Part shown: positions 18,270 to 27,135 of the stretch, piece after piece
Layout of the letters: each line of letters starts with the position of its first letter
Numbering within the stretch: the stretch's first letter is position 1
Assembly: GCA_020633075.1 (NCBI GenBank)
Contig: JACKEI010000001.1
Span: 1,054,001 to 1,118,000, forward strand
Source: Sandaracinaceae bacterium
GTDB taxonomy: Bacteria > Myxococcota_A > Polyangia > Polyangiales > Houyiibacteriaceae
Length of the DNA stretch: 64,000 nt
Direction: 5' to 3'
Notes under the pieces: model-generated
What the model was told of the DNA's origin: nothing
Databases searched by the model: none
The model's input: only the letters and a program-made list of their open reading frames with translations
Position numbers and translations under genes: made by a program

Positions 18270-18869
18270 ATGTCCACTTCCACCACCACGCTCCGGCTCG
18301 TCGAGCCCATCGACAGGTCCGACTACGACGCATCCGTCCGTCCGCACGTGCCGGAGCTCTACGGCACGGCCGTCCGACTGACGCGCTCCCGCACCGAAGC
18401 CGACGACCTGCTCCAGGACACCCTGGCTCGCGCCTGGGTCTTCTGGCACCGCTTCCAGAAGGGCACCAACGCGCGTGCGTGGATGCACCGCATCCTCATG
18501 AACACGTTCATCACCAGCTACCGGCGGCGTCGTCGTGAGCGCGAGATCATGGAGCGCGTCGCCCTCGAGGCGGAGACCCTGCCGAGCCCGGCGCTCACCC
18601 TGACCATCGCCGAGGACGCGTCGCCGCGGGACTCGCTCGGCGACGAGGTGCGCGCCGCTCTCGACACGATCCGTCCGGAGTTCCGGAGCGCGGTCGAGCT
18701 GGTGGACGTGGAAGAGCGCTCCTACCAGGAGGCAGCCGAGCTCTTGGGCTGCCCCATCGGCACCATCATGTCGCGCCTCCACCGCGGGCGCCGAGCGCTG
18801 CGCGAGCAGCTGCGCACCTACGCGTTCGAGGAGGGCTACGTGAGCGAGCTCGTGAGCTCCGTGGCCTGA
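18270..18869 (+). CDS. ECF-family RNA polymerase sigma factor
   Basis: 199 residues with sigma region 2 (LYGTAVRLTRSRTEADDLLQ, then FWHRFQKGTNARAWMHRILM) and region 4 (SYQEAAELLGCPIGTIMSRL, the -35 recognition helix-turn-helix). The GTNxRAWxxxIxxNTFI pattern resembles the RpoE/SigH branch often paired with zinc anti-sigma factors. No anti-sigma gene adjoins it: the next gene is moeB, in its own transcription unit. Target promoters unknown. ATG chosen as the only start before region 2. Confidence 0.92.
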   Translation: MSTSTTTLRLVEPIDRSDYDASVRPHVPELYGTAVRLTRSRTEADDLLQDTLARAWVFWHRFQKGTNARAWMHRILMNTFITSYRRRRREREIMERVALEAETLPSPALTLTIAEDASPRDSLGDEVRAALDTIRPEFRSAVELVDVEERSYQEAAELLGCPIGTIMSRLHRGRRALREQLRTYAFEEGYVSELVSSVA

Positions 18870-18944
18870 GCCCTTCGTCCGGCGGGCCAGCTGCACCCGT
18901 AACGAGCCCCGTCAGTCCCCGACTGCTCCTCCACGAACAGAACG

Positions 18945-18972
18945 TTGACGGAGCAGCGCGGCCCTTCATACT
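18945..18972 (+). promoter_or_regulatory. Candidate sigma-70-type promoter of the rhodanese-MoeB gene
   Basis: TTGACG at 18945-18950 and CATACT at 18967-18972, 16-base spacer, about 34 bases upstream of the ATG at 19006. Its own promoter would separate moeB from the sigma factor gene. Confidence 0.45.
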
Positions 18973-19005
18973 GGCCGCCCAACCGGACTGGAACGGAGAG
19001 CGAAG

Positions 19006-20172
19006 ATGGCGAAGACGTACGCGGACCTCCTGCAAGAGGTGAAGGGGCAGATCAAGCAGGTCACCCTCGAGGACCTCAACGACCGCATCAAGGGCGGTGA
19101 GAGCATCACCCTCGTCGACGTGCGCGAGAAGGACGAGTGGCGCCAGGGGTACATCCCGAACTCGGTGCACTTGCCGCGCGGCTTCCTCGAGATGCAGGCC
19201 GGCTCCAAGCTGCCCGACAAGAACGCCAAGCTGGTGGTCTACTGCGCGGGCGGCGTGCGCAGCGCGTTCGCGGCCAAGGTGCTGCAGGACATGGGCTACA
19301 CGGACGTGGAGTCCGCCAACCCGGGCTACGGGCAGTGGAAGGACAAGGGCTTCCCCATCGAGGCCCCCTTCGCGTTCACGGACGAGCAGCTGGACCGCTA
19401 CTCGCGTCACCTGCTGCTGCCCGAGGTGGGCGAGAAGGGTCAGCAGAAGCTGCTCCAGGCGCGCGTGCTCCTGCTGGGCGCGGGCGGCCTCGGCGCGCCC
19501 TCGGCGCTGTACCTCGCGGCGGCTGGCGTGGGCACCCTCGGCATCATCGACGGGGACCACGTGGACGCCAGCAACCTGCAGCGGCAGGTCATCCACGGCA
19601 TGGACCGCGTGGGCACCCCCAAGGTGGAGTCGGCGGCCAAGACCATCGCCAACCTCAACCCGGACGTGAAGATCATCCCGTTCAACGAGCGCCTCGACAG
19701 CAGCAACGTCGACCGCATCTTCGACATGGGCTGGGATGTCATCGTGGACGGGCTGGACAACTTCCCGACGCGCTACCTCGTCAACGACGCGAGCATCTGG
19801 AAGAACATCCCGGTGGTTCACGGCAGCATCTTCCGCTTCGACGGGCAGGTGACCACGTTCATCCCGCACCAGGGGCCGTGCTACCGCTGCTTGTACCCCG
19901 AGCCCCCGCCCGCGCACCTGGCCCCCAGCTGCGCCGAGGCTGGCGTCCTGGGCGTCTTGCCCGGCGTCATTGGTGTCCTGCAGGCCACGGAGGCCGTGAA
20001 GATCATCCTGGGGCAGGGCAAGCCGCTGAACGGCCGCTTGCTGCAGTACGACAGCCTCGACATGGCCTTCCGCACCTTCAAGCTGCGCCACGACAAGTCG
20101 TGCCCCGTGTGCGGCGACAAGCCGACCATCACGGAGTACATCGACTACGAAGGCTTCTGCGCCAACGTCTAG
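19006..20172 (+). CDS. moeB: Rhodanese-MoeB/ThiF fusion: sulfur-carrier adenylyltransferase
   Basis: Activates the C-terminus of a ubiquitin-like sulfur carrier (MoaD or ThiS type) by adenylation. 388 residues. The N-terminal rhodanese domain (about 15-120) has the persulfide Cys80 in VVYCAGGVRSAF. The C-terminal E1-like domain (about 125-388) has the nucleotide loop LLLGAGGLGAPSALYLAAAG, zinc pairs CYRC and CPVC, and the Cys of APSCAEAGVLG. In most MoeB-rhodanese fusions the rhodanese is C-terminal; here it is N-terminal. The carrier partner is not in the window, so molybdopterin versus thiamine or tRNA thiolation remains open. Confidence 0.92.
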   Translation: MAKTYADLLQEVKGQIKQVTLEDLNDRIKGGESITLVDVREKDEWRQGYIPNSVHLPRGFLEMQAGSKLPDKNAKLVVYCAGGVRSAFAAKVLQDMGYTDVESANPGYGQWKDKGFPIEAPFAFTDEQLDRYSRHLLLPEVGEKGQQKLLQARVLLLGAGGLGAPSALYLAAAGVGTLGIIDGDHVDASNLQRQVIHGMDRVGTPKVESAAKTIANLNPDVKIIPFNERLDSSNVDRIFDMGWDVIVDGLDNFPTRYLVNDASIWKNIPVVHGSIFRFDGQVTTFIPHQGPCYRCLYPEPPPAHLAPSCAEAGVLGVLPGVIGVLQATEAVKIILGQGKPLNGRLLQYDSLDMAFRTFKLRHDKSCPVCGDKPTITEYIDYEGFCANV

Positions 20173-20187
20173 CCGTTGGTGCACGGT

Positions 20188-20204
20188 CTGCCCCGCTGGG
20201 GTGG
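20188..20204. terminator. Weak hairpin between convergent genes
   Basis: CTGCCCC-GCT-GGGGTGG, seven pairs including two G-T, lies between the moeB stop and the convergent acyltransferase stop. Possible bidirectional terminator; no T-tract. Confidence 0.3.
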
Positions 20205-20226
20205 GCCGCAGGCCTGACTCTCGGGC

Positions 20227-21192
20227 TCACTCCGAGGCGCGTGGCGCTTCGTCGAGTGGGCCCGATGTCGTTGCGGCGGGCGAGGCGGGCTCCGTGGACG
20301 CAGACTCCGCCGACGCTGGTTCCACCGGCTCGGTCTGCAGATGGTCGCGGGGGTCTTCGGGGGCCGCAGGCTCGACGCGGTCCTCCGCGCTCACGGGCAG
20401 CTCCCGGAGGCGCTCCACGGCGGCCTGCATGATGGCGCGCACCGCCTCCGCGTCGTCTTGCAGCAGCAGGGCGCGCTCGGCCTTGCTCCCTGCGGCGTCC
20501 AGCGCCGCGACGGTGACCCGCGGGTGGTACAGGTCGTAGCGCATCTTGAACGCCTCGATGGGCGTGAAGGGGAACCACGGGATGGAGAGCACGCTGGTGC
20601 GGTCCAGCTGCTTGCGCCAGCGCTGGGGCAGCCAGCGCCCCACGCTCTGCACCGCCTCCTGGCTGAGCGTGAGCTCGGCCGACCAGGCCTCGGAGCCCTG
20701 GTGGGAGGCCACCAGGATCGGGACGCCGGCGCGCACGGCGATCTCGACGAAGCCGTGGCTGACGAAGGGCTGGATGTCGAAGCCGTTGCCGAAGGTGCAG
20801 TGGTCCCCCTCGGGCGCGACCAGGAAGTCGTTGTAGGTGCCGTTGCGCAGGAGCTCCACGTAGCCCGCGGTGTCGAACACCTCCTCGGTCTGCGTGATGA
20901 AGCGCGCCAGGTGCTTGACCACGGGCAGGTCGTAGAAGGCCTTCCACGTGACCCCAAAGTGCCGCCGGTCGCCGGCGCCCACCTGCTCGATGAAGCGCAG
21001 GTAGCCGGCCACGATCAGCACGGGCCCTGCCGCGGGGCCGTGGTTGAAGGCCATGACCAGCTGCGGGTGCTCGGCGAAGACCTTCCGCATGTCGGCGCCC
21101 TCGGGGTCCACCCGGAAGTGACGAAAGAGGCGCGGCGCGAGCGTGCGGCCGAGGTGTTCGTACGAGCTCAGGGGCCGGGCTTGCGACGTCAT
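20227..21192 (-). CDS. Lysophospholipid/glycerol acyltransferase-family protein
   Basis: About 321 residues. The acyltransferase blocks are altered: FNHGPAAGP stands where NHxxxxD is expected, so the Asp is missing, and APEGDHCTFGNGF stands for the EGTR block. This resembles the DGAT/PlsC superfamily, but activity is uncertain without the catalytic Asp. The C-terminal 60 residues are a low-complexity Pro/Ala/Glu/Ser tail. ATG 21192 is chosen for its GGAG ribosome site; the longer frame adds only basic/Pro sequence. Last gene of a three-gene minus-strand operon. Confidence 0.7.
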   Translation of the reverse strand: MTSQARPLSSYEHLGRTLAPRLFRHFRVDPEGADMRKVFAEHPQLVMAFNHGPAAGPVLIVAGYLRFIEQVGAGDRRHFGVTWKAFYDLPVVKHLARFITQTEEVFDTAGYVELLRNGTYNDFLVAPEGDHCTFGNGFDIQPFVSHGFVEIAVRAGVPILVASHQGSEAWSAELTLSQEAVQSVGRWLPQRWRKQLDRTSVLSIPWFPFTPIEAFKMRYDLYHPRVTVAALDAAGSKAERALLLQDDAEAVRAIMQAAVERLRELPVSAEDRVEPAAPEDPRDHLQTEPVEPASAESASTEPASPAATTSGPLDEAPRASE

Positions 21193-21250
21193 CGGAGCTC
21201 CACGATACGTGGCGAGCCACGCGGTGGAAAGGGTCCGTCCCGGTGGAGGG

Positions 21251-22360
21251 TCACGTCGCCGGGTAGGTGGCGCGCAGGAACTCCAAGATGGCCGCGTTGG
21301 TGGACTCGGGCGCCTCTTGCTGCACGAAGTGACCCACCCCCGGAACGATGTGGCTCGCATGTAGCTGCGGCAGCCGCCGAGTCATCCCGGAGATGGACTC
21401 GGGGGTGACGATCTTCAGCACGGGGTCGCGCTCGCCGCAGACGAACAGGGCAGGGCAGTCGATGGGTACGCGGCCGTAGTCGGGGTCGTGCTCCCAGTCG
21501 AGGTCGGTCACGCGGTAGGAGCTGAGCCCGCCGATGAAGTACGTCTCGAGGGGGCCGCGCGTATACTCGCTCACGTACAGATCCATGTCGGCCTCGCTCA
21601 GCCAGGCCCACGGCAGCGGCGGCGCGGCTTCCAGCACGTCCAGGTAGCCCGTGCCCTCGGCGGGGTAGCGCGTCCAGTCCAGCAGCTTGCCTTGGCCGCT
21701 CAGGGCCCAGTGCAAGCGCGTGAGGAAGTCGCGCGGACGCCCGCCCAGCTCAGCCTCGGCGGGGCCGACCGCCTGGAAGTAGTGCATGTGGAAGAAGTGC
21801 TTCTTGGCGATGGCCGCGTAGCCTTCGCTCGGGCGCTTTCCACGCTTGGGACCAGGCTGGGGGGCGGCTCGTTCAGCCGGGCCGACAGCATCGCCTGGCG
21901 TTTCGGTCGCTGCCGATGCGCGCTCGGGCGCGGCGGGCGCCTCGGGCTTCGCCCCGGCGAACTGCACGCCGTAGGGCACCGCGAGCGACACTACGCCGGC
22001 CACACGCTCGGGGTGGTGCAGCGCCATGCAGAAGGCGGCCTTGGCCCCGAAGTCGTGTCCCACGAAGACGGCGCGCTCGGCGCCCAGCAGGTCCAGCACG
22101 GCGACGAGGTCGTCCGAGAGCACGCGCGCCTGGTAGGCCTCGAGCGCCTGCGGCCGGTCGCTCTGGCCGTAGCCCTTCATGTCCAGCGCCACGGCGCGGT
22201 AGCCCGCCGCGGCCAGCGCGGGGAGCTGGTGCCGGTAGCTGTAGGCCAGGCCGGGAAAGCCATGGCAGAGCAAGACGAGCGGACCCTCGCTCCCCGCCAC
22301 GAGCGCGCTCAGCTCGAGGTTGCGTCCGGGGAGGTGGAGTAGGGTCCGCTCGATGGTCAT
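21251..22360 (-). CDS. Alpha/beta hydrolase, epoxide hydrolase-like, with a low-complexity insertion
   Basis: Contains HGFPGLAYSYRHQLPALAAA, DMKGYGQSD and the nucleophile elbow VFVGHDFGAKAAF, whose nucleophile is Asp as in epoxide hydrolases and haloalkane dehalogenases. The acid is in CGERDPVLK and the catalytic His in VPGVGHFVQQEAPE. A 45-residue Pro/Ala-rich stretch (AGAKPEAPAAPERASAATET and onward) interrupts the fold before the cap domain. ATG 22360 follows the upstream oxidoreductase stop by 20 bases on the same strand. Likely opens an epoxide or hydrolyses a related substrate; exact substrate unknown. Confidence 0.82.
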   Translation of the reverse strand: MTIERTLLHLPGRNLELSALVAGSEGPLVLLCHGFPGLAYSYRHQLPALAAAGYRAVALDMKGYGQSDRPQALEAYQARVLSDDLVAVLDLLGAERAVFVGHDFGAKAAFCMALHHPERVAGVVSLAVPYGVQFAGAKPEAPAAPERASAATETPGDAVGPAERAAPQPGPKRGKRPSEGYAAIAKKHFFHMHYFQAVGPAEAELGGRPRDFLTRLHWALSGQGKLLDWTRYPAEGTGYLDVLEAAPPLPWAWLSEADMDLYVSEYTRGPLETYFIGGLSSYRVTDLDWEHDPDYGRVPIDCPALFVCGERDPVLKIVTPESISGMTRRLPQLHASHIVPGVGHFVQQEAPESTNAAILEFLRATYPAT

Positions 22361-22380
22361 GTCTCGCGCTCGGTGTCGGC

Positions 22381-23511
22381 TCAGTCCTCGGGGAGCATCG
22401 ACTTCAGGCGCTCCACCGCGTCGATGTAGCCCTCGACGAAGTCGTACACCACTTTGCCCGCCGGCTTGCGCGTCTTCATCATGCCGACGACCTGGCCGAC
22501 GGGGGTGCCGAGCAGCTCGGCGGACTCTGGCGTGCCCGCAGCCGCATGGCGACGGATGCGACGCTCGGCGTCGGCCGTGAGCAGGCCCTGGAGCGGCATG
22601 GGCAGGAAGCCCGGGCAGTCCGGCTCTTCCCAGGCCTTGGTGTAGGTGGTCACGAGCTGGCGCGCCGGCTTGCCGCTGATGCAGCGTGAGCGCGCGGTGT
22701 CGGTCTCGCTCGCCTTGAGCATCTTCTCGACGAGCGCGTCCTCGCAGTCGGACTCGTTGGTGGTGAGCCACACCGAACCGCACCAGATGCCCGACGCGCC
22801 GAGCGCCATCGCGGCCGCCAGGTGGCGCCCGTCACCCATGCCACCCGCGCCGAGCACGGGGGTGTCGCCGACCGCGTCCACGACCTGCGGGATGAGGGAC
22901 ATGGAGCCGATCTCGCCCGTGTGGCCGCCGGCCTCGTAGCCGGACGCGATGATGATGTCGACGCCAGCCTCTTTCTGCTTGAGCGCCTGGCGGACGCTGC
23001 CGCAGAGGGCCGCCACGAGCACGCCCTCCTTGTGGGCGCGCTCGACGATCTCGGCGGGAGGGGGCCCGAGGGCGTTCGCGAGAAGGCGAATCGGGTGCTT
23101 CATGCCGATGTCCACGTGCGCGCTGCCCGCGCTGAGCGACCAGCCCAGCAAGGTCTCGTGCGTGTTCTCCACGTCGGCCGGGATCTCGGGCACGCCATGC
23201 TTCTGCAGCAGCTTGATGAGCCACTCCTGGTGCGCCTTCGGGATCATCGCCTCGAGCGCCTCTTGGGAGAGGTCCCCCTGGTCGCGCCCCTCGTACTTGT
23301 ACGGCATGACGGTGTCTAGGCCGTAGGGCTTGCCGTCCACGTGCTGGTCGATCCACGCGAGCTCGCGCTCGAGCTGCTCCGGGCCGAAAGCGACCGCGCC
23401 GAGCACGCCCAAGCCACCCGCGCGGCTGACCGCAGCCACCACGTCACGGCAGTGGCTGAACGCAAAGATGGGGAACTCGATCCCTAGTTTTTCGCAAAGT
23501 TCGTTCTTCAC
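22381..23511 (-). CDS. FMN-dependent nitronate monooxygenase/enoyl-reductase-family oxidoreductase
   Basis: TIM-barrel flavoprotein of the 2-nitropropane dioxygenase/NMO family, 376 residues. It starts MKNELCEKLGIEFPIFAFSH, with a barrel strand at GGLGVLGAV, the signature ASGYEAGGHTGEIGSMSLIP, and the phosphate-binding GAGGMGDGRHLAAAMALGAS. The insertion with PYKYEGRDQGDLSQEA is seen in a subgroup of unassigned function. The start is GTG at 23511, with GGAGG six bases upstream. Probably leads an operon with the hydrolase and acyltransferase. Confidence 0.85.
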   Translation of the reverse strand: MKNELCEKLGIEFPIFAFSHCRDVVAAVSRAGGLGVLGAVAFGPEQLERELAWIDQHVDGKPYGLDTVMPYKYEGRDQGDLSQEALEAMIPKAHQEWLIKLLQKHGVPEIPADVENTHETLLGWSLSAGSAHVDIGMKHPIRLLANALGPPPAEIVERAHKEGVLVAALCGSVRQALKQKEAGVDIIIASGYEAGGHTGEIGSMSLIPQVVDAVGDTPVLGAGGMGDGRHLAAAMALGASGIWCGSVWLTTNESDCEDALVEKMLKASETDTARSRCISGKPARQLVTTYTKAWEEPDCPGFLPMPLQGLLTADAERRIRRHAAAGTPESAELLGTPVGQVVGMMKTRKPAGKVVYDFVEGYIDAVERLKSMLPED

Positions 23512-23540
23512 TCGTGCCTCCAGCGCTTCGCGCCAATGTT

Positions 23541-23551
23541 TACAGAGTGTA
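23541..23551. promoter_or_regulatory. Short palindrome upstream of the flavin oxidoreductase operon
   Basis: TACA-GAG-TGTA is a perfect 4+3+4 inverted repeat in the AT-rich promoter region about 30 bases upstream of the GTG at 23511. TetR-type repressors of lipid genes often bind such sites, but none is encoded nearby. Low confidence. Confidence 0.25.
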
Positions 23552-23607
23552 TAGAACGTGTTTCAGTTTGCGTCAACGGGGATGTTCGCGCCGCGTCGCC
23601 GCGCGTC

Positions 23608-24210
23608 TCACTCCACCACCCGCGCCATCGCCAAGAGCCGGCCGTCGAAGCTGAGCCCCATGGAGCGCGCGCGCGTCCGGTGCAGCACCATGCGCCGCGA
23701 GTCCCCGTGGAGCTCCACGGACAGGACGCACGGAGCGGGCAGGGAGGGGTCATCGCAGGAGACCACCGTCTCTTGGATGCCCGGCACGGCATTCGCCGCG
23801 ACGCCCTGCGTCATGTGGATGAGCCGCGCGCGACTGGACAACAGCCCGCCTTCCACCGTCAGCAGCACGTTGAGGGGACGCCCTGCCACCCCGCGCTCGC
23901 CCAGGGCGACGAAGGCGCGCCGGAGGCTGCGCGCGCGCGCCTCGCCTCCGGGCCGGTGGACGATGACCACGTCGGCCGGCTCCGAGGACGACGAGAACAC
24001 GCGCTCGTAGCGCACCGCGCGGAGCACGATGGCGGCCCGTAGTGGGTCGGTCAGGGGCTCCTGCCCGCGAGCGGGCGCGGAGGGGCTCGAGAGGGAGGCG
24101 GTCATCCACGCGGCGACGGCGAGCGACCGCAGCCACCTCGCCGCGCGGCTGCGTCTCCTGGCGCCAGCGGGCGCGTGGGGGTCGCGGGGGGCGCGGGCGA
24201 CGATGGGCAT
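23608..24210 (-). CDS. YfiR-like (DUF4154) periplasmic protein
   Basis: 200 residues with an N-terminal signal region (ARWLRSLAVAAWMTASLSSP) and a mature part starting near QEPLTDPLRAAIVLRAVRYE. The first helix, the following ADVVIVHRPG strand and the late LSFDGRLLAMARVVE strand fit the YfiR/HmsC type. YfiR is a periplasmic regulator of c-di-GMP enzymes in Pseudomonas. In other phyla, DUF4154 genes commonly sit beside TonB-dependent receptors and hybrid kinases, exactly as here. Two Cys (VSCDDPSLPAPCV) probably form a disulfide. The longer frame to 24309 would overlap the kinase. Confidence 0.65.
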   Translation of the reverse strand: MPIVARAPRDPHAPAGARRRSRAARWLRSLAVAAWMTASLSSPSAPARGQEPLTDPLRAAIVLRAVRYERVFSSSSEPADVVIVHRPGGEARARSLRRAFVALGERGVAGRPLNVLLTVEGGLLSSRARLIHMTQGVAANAVPGIQETVVSCDDPSLPAPCVLSVELHGDSRRMVLHRTRARSMGLSFDGRLLAMARVVE

Positions 24211-24251
24211 CGCACAGATGGACGTGGCGCGTGGCGATGTATGCAATCCGC

Positions 24252-26840
24252 TCACGCCCTGGCCCGCTCCGTGGTCGCCACGCTGTCCGCGCACAACGCG
24301 AGCAACCACTCGAGAGCCAGCGTCGCCCGCGCCAGCTCACGGTCCACGGAGTCCATGAGCGCGAGGTCGACAGGCCTGGCCGCCTCGCGCGATGACTGGT
24401 CCAGGGCCTGGAGCGCGTCGCCGAGCGCGGCGAGTCCGAGGCTCCAGCAGGCGCCCTTGACCCCGTGAGCGATGCGACCGACCTCCTCGCGGTCGTCGGA
24501 CTCCGCTGCGGCGCGCAGGACCTGGAGACGTCGCTGCGTGTCGGTCATGAACTCCGAGATGATCTTGGAGGTCACGCGCGCGTCACTGAGCCCCAGCAGC
24601 ATCTTCACGCTAGCCTGGTTCAAGACCTCCTCGGGCGGCTGCGGCAGGGACGCGCGCGGGGCCGCCGCGGCAGTTGCGCGCAGAGGCTCCTGCGCCGCGC
24701 GCGGCTCCTTGGGATCCAGCAGCTCCACGTAGGGCTCGAGCGCCCGGCGGAGCGCTTCGGACGTCACCGGCTTGGTCAGAAAGAGGTCCATCCCCGCGTC
24801 GAGGCCCTTGGCTCTCTCTTCCGCGAGCGCATGCGCGGACAAGCCAAAGATGGGAATTCTGGGCTGCTGCTGCGCGACCTCCCACTGCCGAATGGCGCGC
24901 GTCGCGTTGAGGCCGTCCATGACGGGCATCTGCACGTCCATCAACACGGCGATGTAGCCCTCTGATCCCGCGGCAGTCGCTTGCCGCATGGCGAGCGCCT
25001 GGGCACCGTCGTGCGCGAACTCGCAGCGGAAGCCGAGGCGCTCGAGGAGCAGCTGCGCCACCTGTCGGTTTGTCTCGTGGTCCTCCGCGATCAGCAGCCG
25101 CGCGCCGGCTCCGATGGGTCCCGTGGCGGAGGTGTCCAACGCGGGGGCCTCCTCGGTGGCGCACCCACCGGACAGAGCCCGATGCAGACGCTGGAGGCGC
25201 AGCGGGTACGGCAGCCATGTCTGGCGTCGATTCAAGCGGCCCGGGTCGGGGGTCAGCACGAGCGCACGCGTCGTCGGGAAGCGGTCCATCAGCTGGATCG
25301 AGCGCGCGTCGCACTCCTCGTCGAGCCGCTGCGTGACTACGAGGAGGTCCACGGAGGCCTGCTCCTGCTCGTCCGGCCCCACCTTGCGCTTCGCGGTGGT
25401 CAAGAGCTCGGCCCCCTCGATCACGGTCGCTCCCCAGGCCTCGAGCGGCCGCCTCAGACCGCGGGTCCGGCGTGGGTCCGAGTCCGCGAGCGCGATGCGC
25501 ATCCCCGTGAGGTCCAACGAGACACATGGCTCCGGGTCCGTCACGGGGAGCGTCATGCGCAGTTGCAGAGTCGTGCCCACGTGCGCCTCGCTCTCCACGC
25601 GGAGCGTGCCGCCCATGTGCGTGGCCAGCTGCTTGGAGATGGCCAAGCCCAGGCCCGTGCCGCCGAACCGACGCGTGATGCTGGGGTCGGCTTGCACGAA
25701 CGCGTCGAAGATGCCCTCGAGCTGCGCGGGGGTCATGCCGATGCCGGTGTCGCGGACCTCGAAGCAGAGGTCGGCACGGTCTCCTGTCAGGGTCACCTCG
25801 ACCGTGAGCGACACGTAGCCTTCATCCGTGAACTTGGCGGCGTTGCTCAGCAGGTTGTTCAGGATCTGCTGGATGCGGAGCGCGTCACCTACCAGCGACC
25901 GGGGGAGCTTCGGGTCGACGTCCACCACGAAGTCGAGGCGCTTGCTGAGCACGACGGGCGCGATGACCTCGACGGCCTGCGCGATGCACGCCTCCAGCGA
26001 GAAGGGCACCGCCTCTAGCTGAAGGTCCCCCGACTCCGCCTTGGAGAAGTCGAGGACGTCGTTGACCAGGGCCAGCAAGGTGGCGCCCGAGCGCCGAATG
26101 GCGTTCGAGAACCAGTGGGCGCGGCCGTCCGGGAACTCGAGCCCGAGAGCTTCGGACAAGCCCAGGACTCCGTTCAGGGGCGTGCGCAGCTCGTGGCTGA
26201 CGCTCGCCAAGAAGGCCAGGCGCGCTGCAGACGCCGCCTCCGCGGCAAGACGTGCCCGCCGGTTCTCGATGAGCAGCAGCTCCTGGTGTTGGACGGTGCG
26301 TGCGACGACGCCGCCCAGCAGCAGGCCGATGAGCAAGATGACCGCCGCAACCGTCAACCCCACGCGCTCGCTCTCTCGCGCGGCTGAGCGGACCCGGTTC
26401 GTCGAGTAGAGCGCGGCGACGTGGCCCTGTCCCTCTGCCAGGTCCACCGGGGTGATGGCGAACACACCGTCGTCGCGGAGGCTGACAGCCTCTCCGGCAC
26501 CTGGGACGCGCTCGGGAGCGGGCCCGTCGCTGGCGTAGCGCGAGCCGTCGGGGCCGTACGCTGCGACCCACAGCAGCTCGGAGTCGACGCGGGAGCGCCC
26601 CAGCACTTCGGACGCCAAGATGCGGTCATCGAAGTCCAGCGCGGGCGCCACGCTGTGAGCGGACAGCCGAGCGCCTTCGAGCGCCTTGAGCTGCATCGAC
26701 TGCTCGATGGCGAGTCGCTCGCGGCGCGGGAAGTAGAAGGTGACGATGGCGGCGACGAAAAAGAAGCCCACTGCCACCGTGGCGAACAGCGCGCGGTAGC
26801 GCGCCGCGGGCCTCTCGGGGTCCGTGGGTCGGGGACTCAT
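24252..26840 (-). CDS. Hybrid sensor histidine kinase with pseudo-receiver, receiver and Hpt domains
   Basis: 862 residues in one phosphorelay protein. Helix 1 (about 18-38), a periplasmic sensor loop and helix 2 (about 161-180) are followed by a HisKA domain with His216 in SVSHELRTPLNG. The ATPase has DTGIGM and GGTGLGLAIS. A first receiver-like domain (about 440-560) lacks the phospho-Asp: the strand reads DLLVVTQRLDEE. A second, intact receiver has LIAEDHETN and LMDVQMPVMDG. A C-terminal Hpt domain has its His in RIAHGVKGACWSLG. Operon with the YfiR-like gene 41 bases downstream, divergent from the TonB receptor. Confidence 0.93.
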   Translation of the reverse strand: MSPRPTDPERPAARYRALFATVAVGFFFVAAIVTFYFPRRERLAIEQSMQLKALEGARLSAHSVAPALDFDDRILASEVLGRSRVDSELLWVAAYGPDGSRYASDGPAPERVPGAGEAVSLRDDGVFAITPVDLAEGQGHVAALYSTNRVRSAARESERVGLTVAAVILLIGLLLGGVVARTVQHQELLLIENRRARLAAEAASAARLAFLASVSHELRTPLNGVLGLSEALGLEFPDGRAHWFSNAIRRSGATLLALVNDVLDFSKAESGDLQLEAVPFSLEACIAQAVEVIAPVVLSKRLDFVVDVDPKLPRSLVGDALRIQQILNNLLSNAAKFTDEGYVSLTVEVTLTGDRADLCFEVRDTGIGMTPAQLEGIFDAFVQADPSITRRFGGTGLGLAISKQLATHMGGTLRVESEAHVGTTLQLRMTLPVTDPEPCVSLDLTGMRIALADSDPRRTRGLRRPLEAWGATVIEGAELLTTAKRKVGPDEQEQASVDLLVVTQRLDEECDARSIQLMDRFPTTRALVLTPDPGRLNRRQTWLPYPLRLQRLHRALSGGCATEEAPALDTSATGPIGAGARLLIAEDHETNRQVAQLLLERLGFRCEFAHDGAQALAMRQATAAGSEGYIAVLMDVQMPVMDGLNATRAIRQWEVAQQQPRIPIFGLSAHALAEERAKGLDAGMDLFLTKPVTSEALRRALEPYVELLDPKEPRAAQEPLRATAAAAPRASLPQPPEEVLNQASVKMLLGLSDARVTSKIISEFMTDTQRRLQVLRAAAESDDREEVGRIAHGVKGACWSLGLAALGDALQALDQSSREAARPVDLALMDSVDRELARATLALEWLLALCADSVATTERARA

Positions 26841-27135
26841 CGCGCCCCCGAGTGCGTTTCGCCGGGTGCATCAGGGGCCGCGCACTGAGGCCGGTCAACT
26901 GGCTTCAGTCGATGTCTTCTCGGAGCACAGCACGAGTGGGACATAGCGGCTTCCCTGATCGCTACCAGTGGACGCGAGCCCGCGCCGCGAGAGACGCGGA
27001 CCTGCGCGTCAACCAGACTACGACGTGACACAGAAATTGGATAGCCCGTTAGGGTGAGTTGCGGTGGTAGGGTCTGGTAGTTCCTGGAGTTGGGTGATAG
27101 TTTGAACGCCGTGGGCCGGGGGCCCGAGGAGTCCG
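26841..27135. other. Divergent promoter region of the kinase and TonB receptor genes
   Basis: 295 bases without a gene, more AT-rich around 27020-27100. It contains CGTGACACA at 27024-27032, one base off the TGTGACACA box seen at 4159, but as a single copy. No convincing -35/-10 pair was fixed on either strand. Confidence 0.4.

Noticed and set aside
27024..27032. CGTGACACA, nearly the TGTGACACA box, in the kinase/TonB control region
   Set aside because: Single copy with one mismatch and no neighbouring box or sigma-54 element; likely chance.
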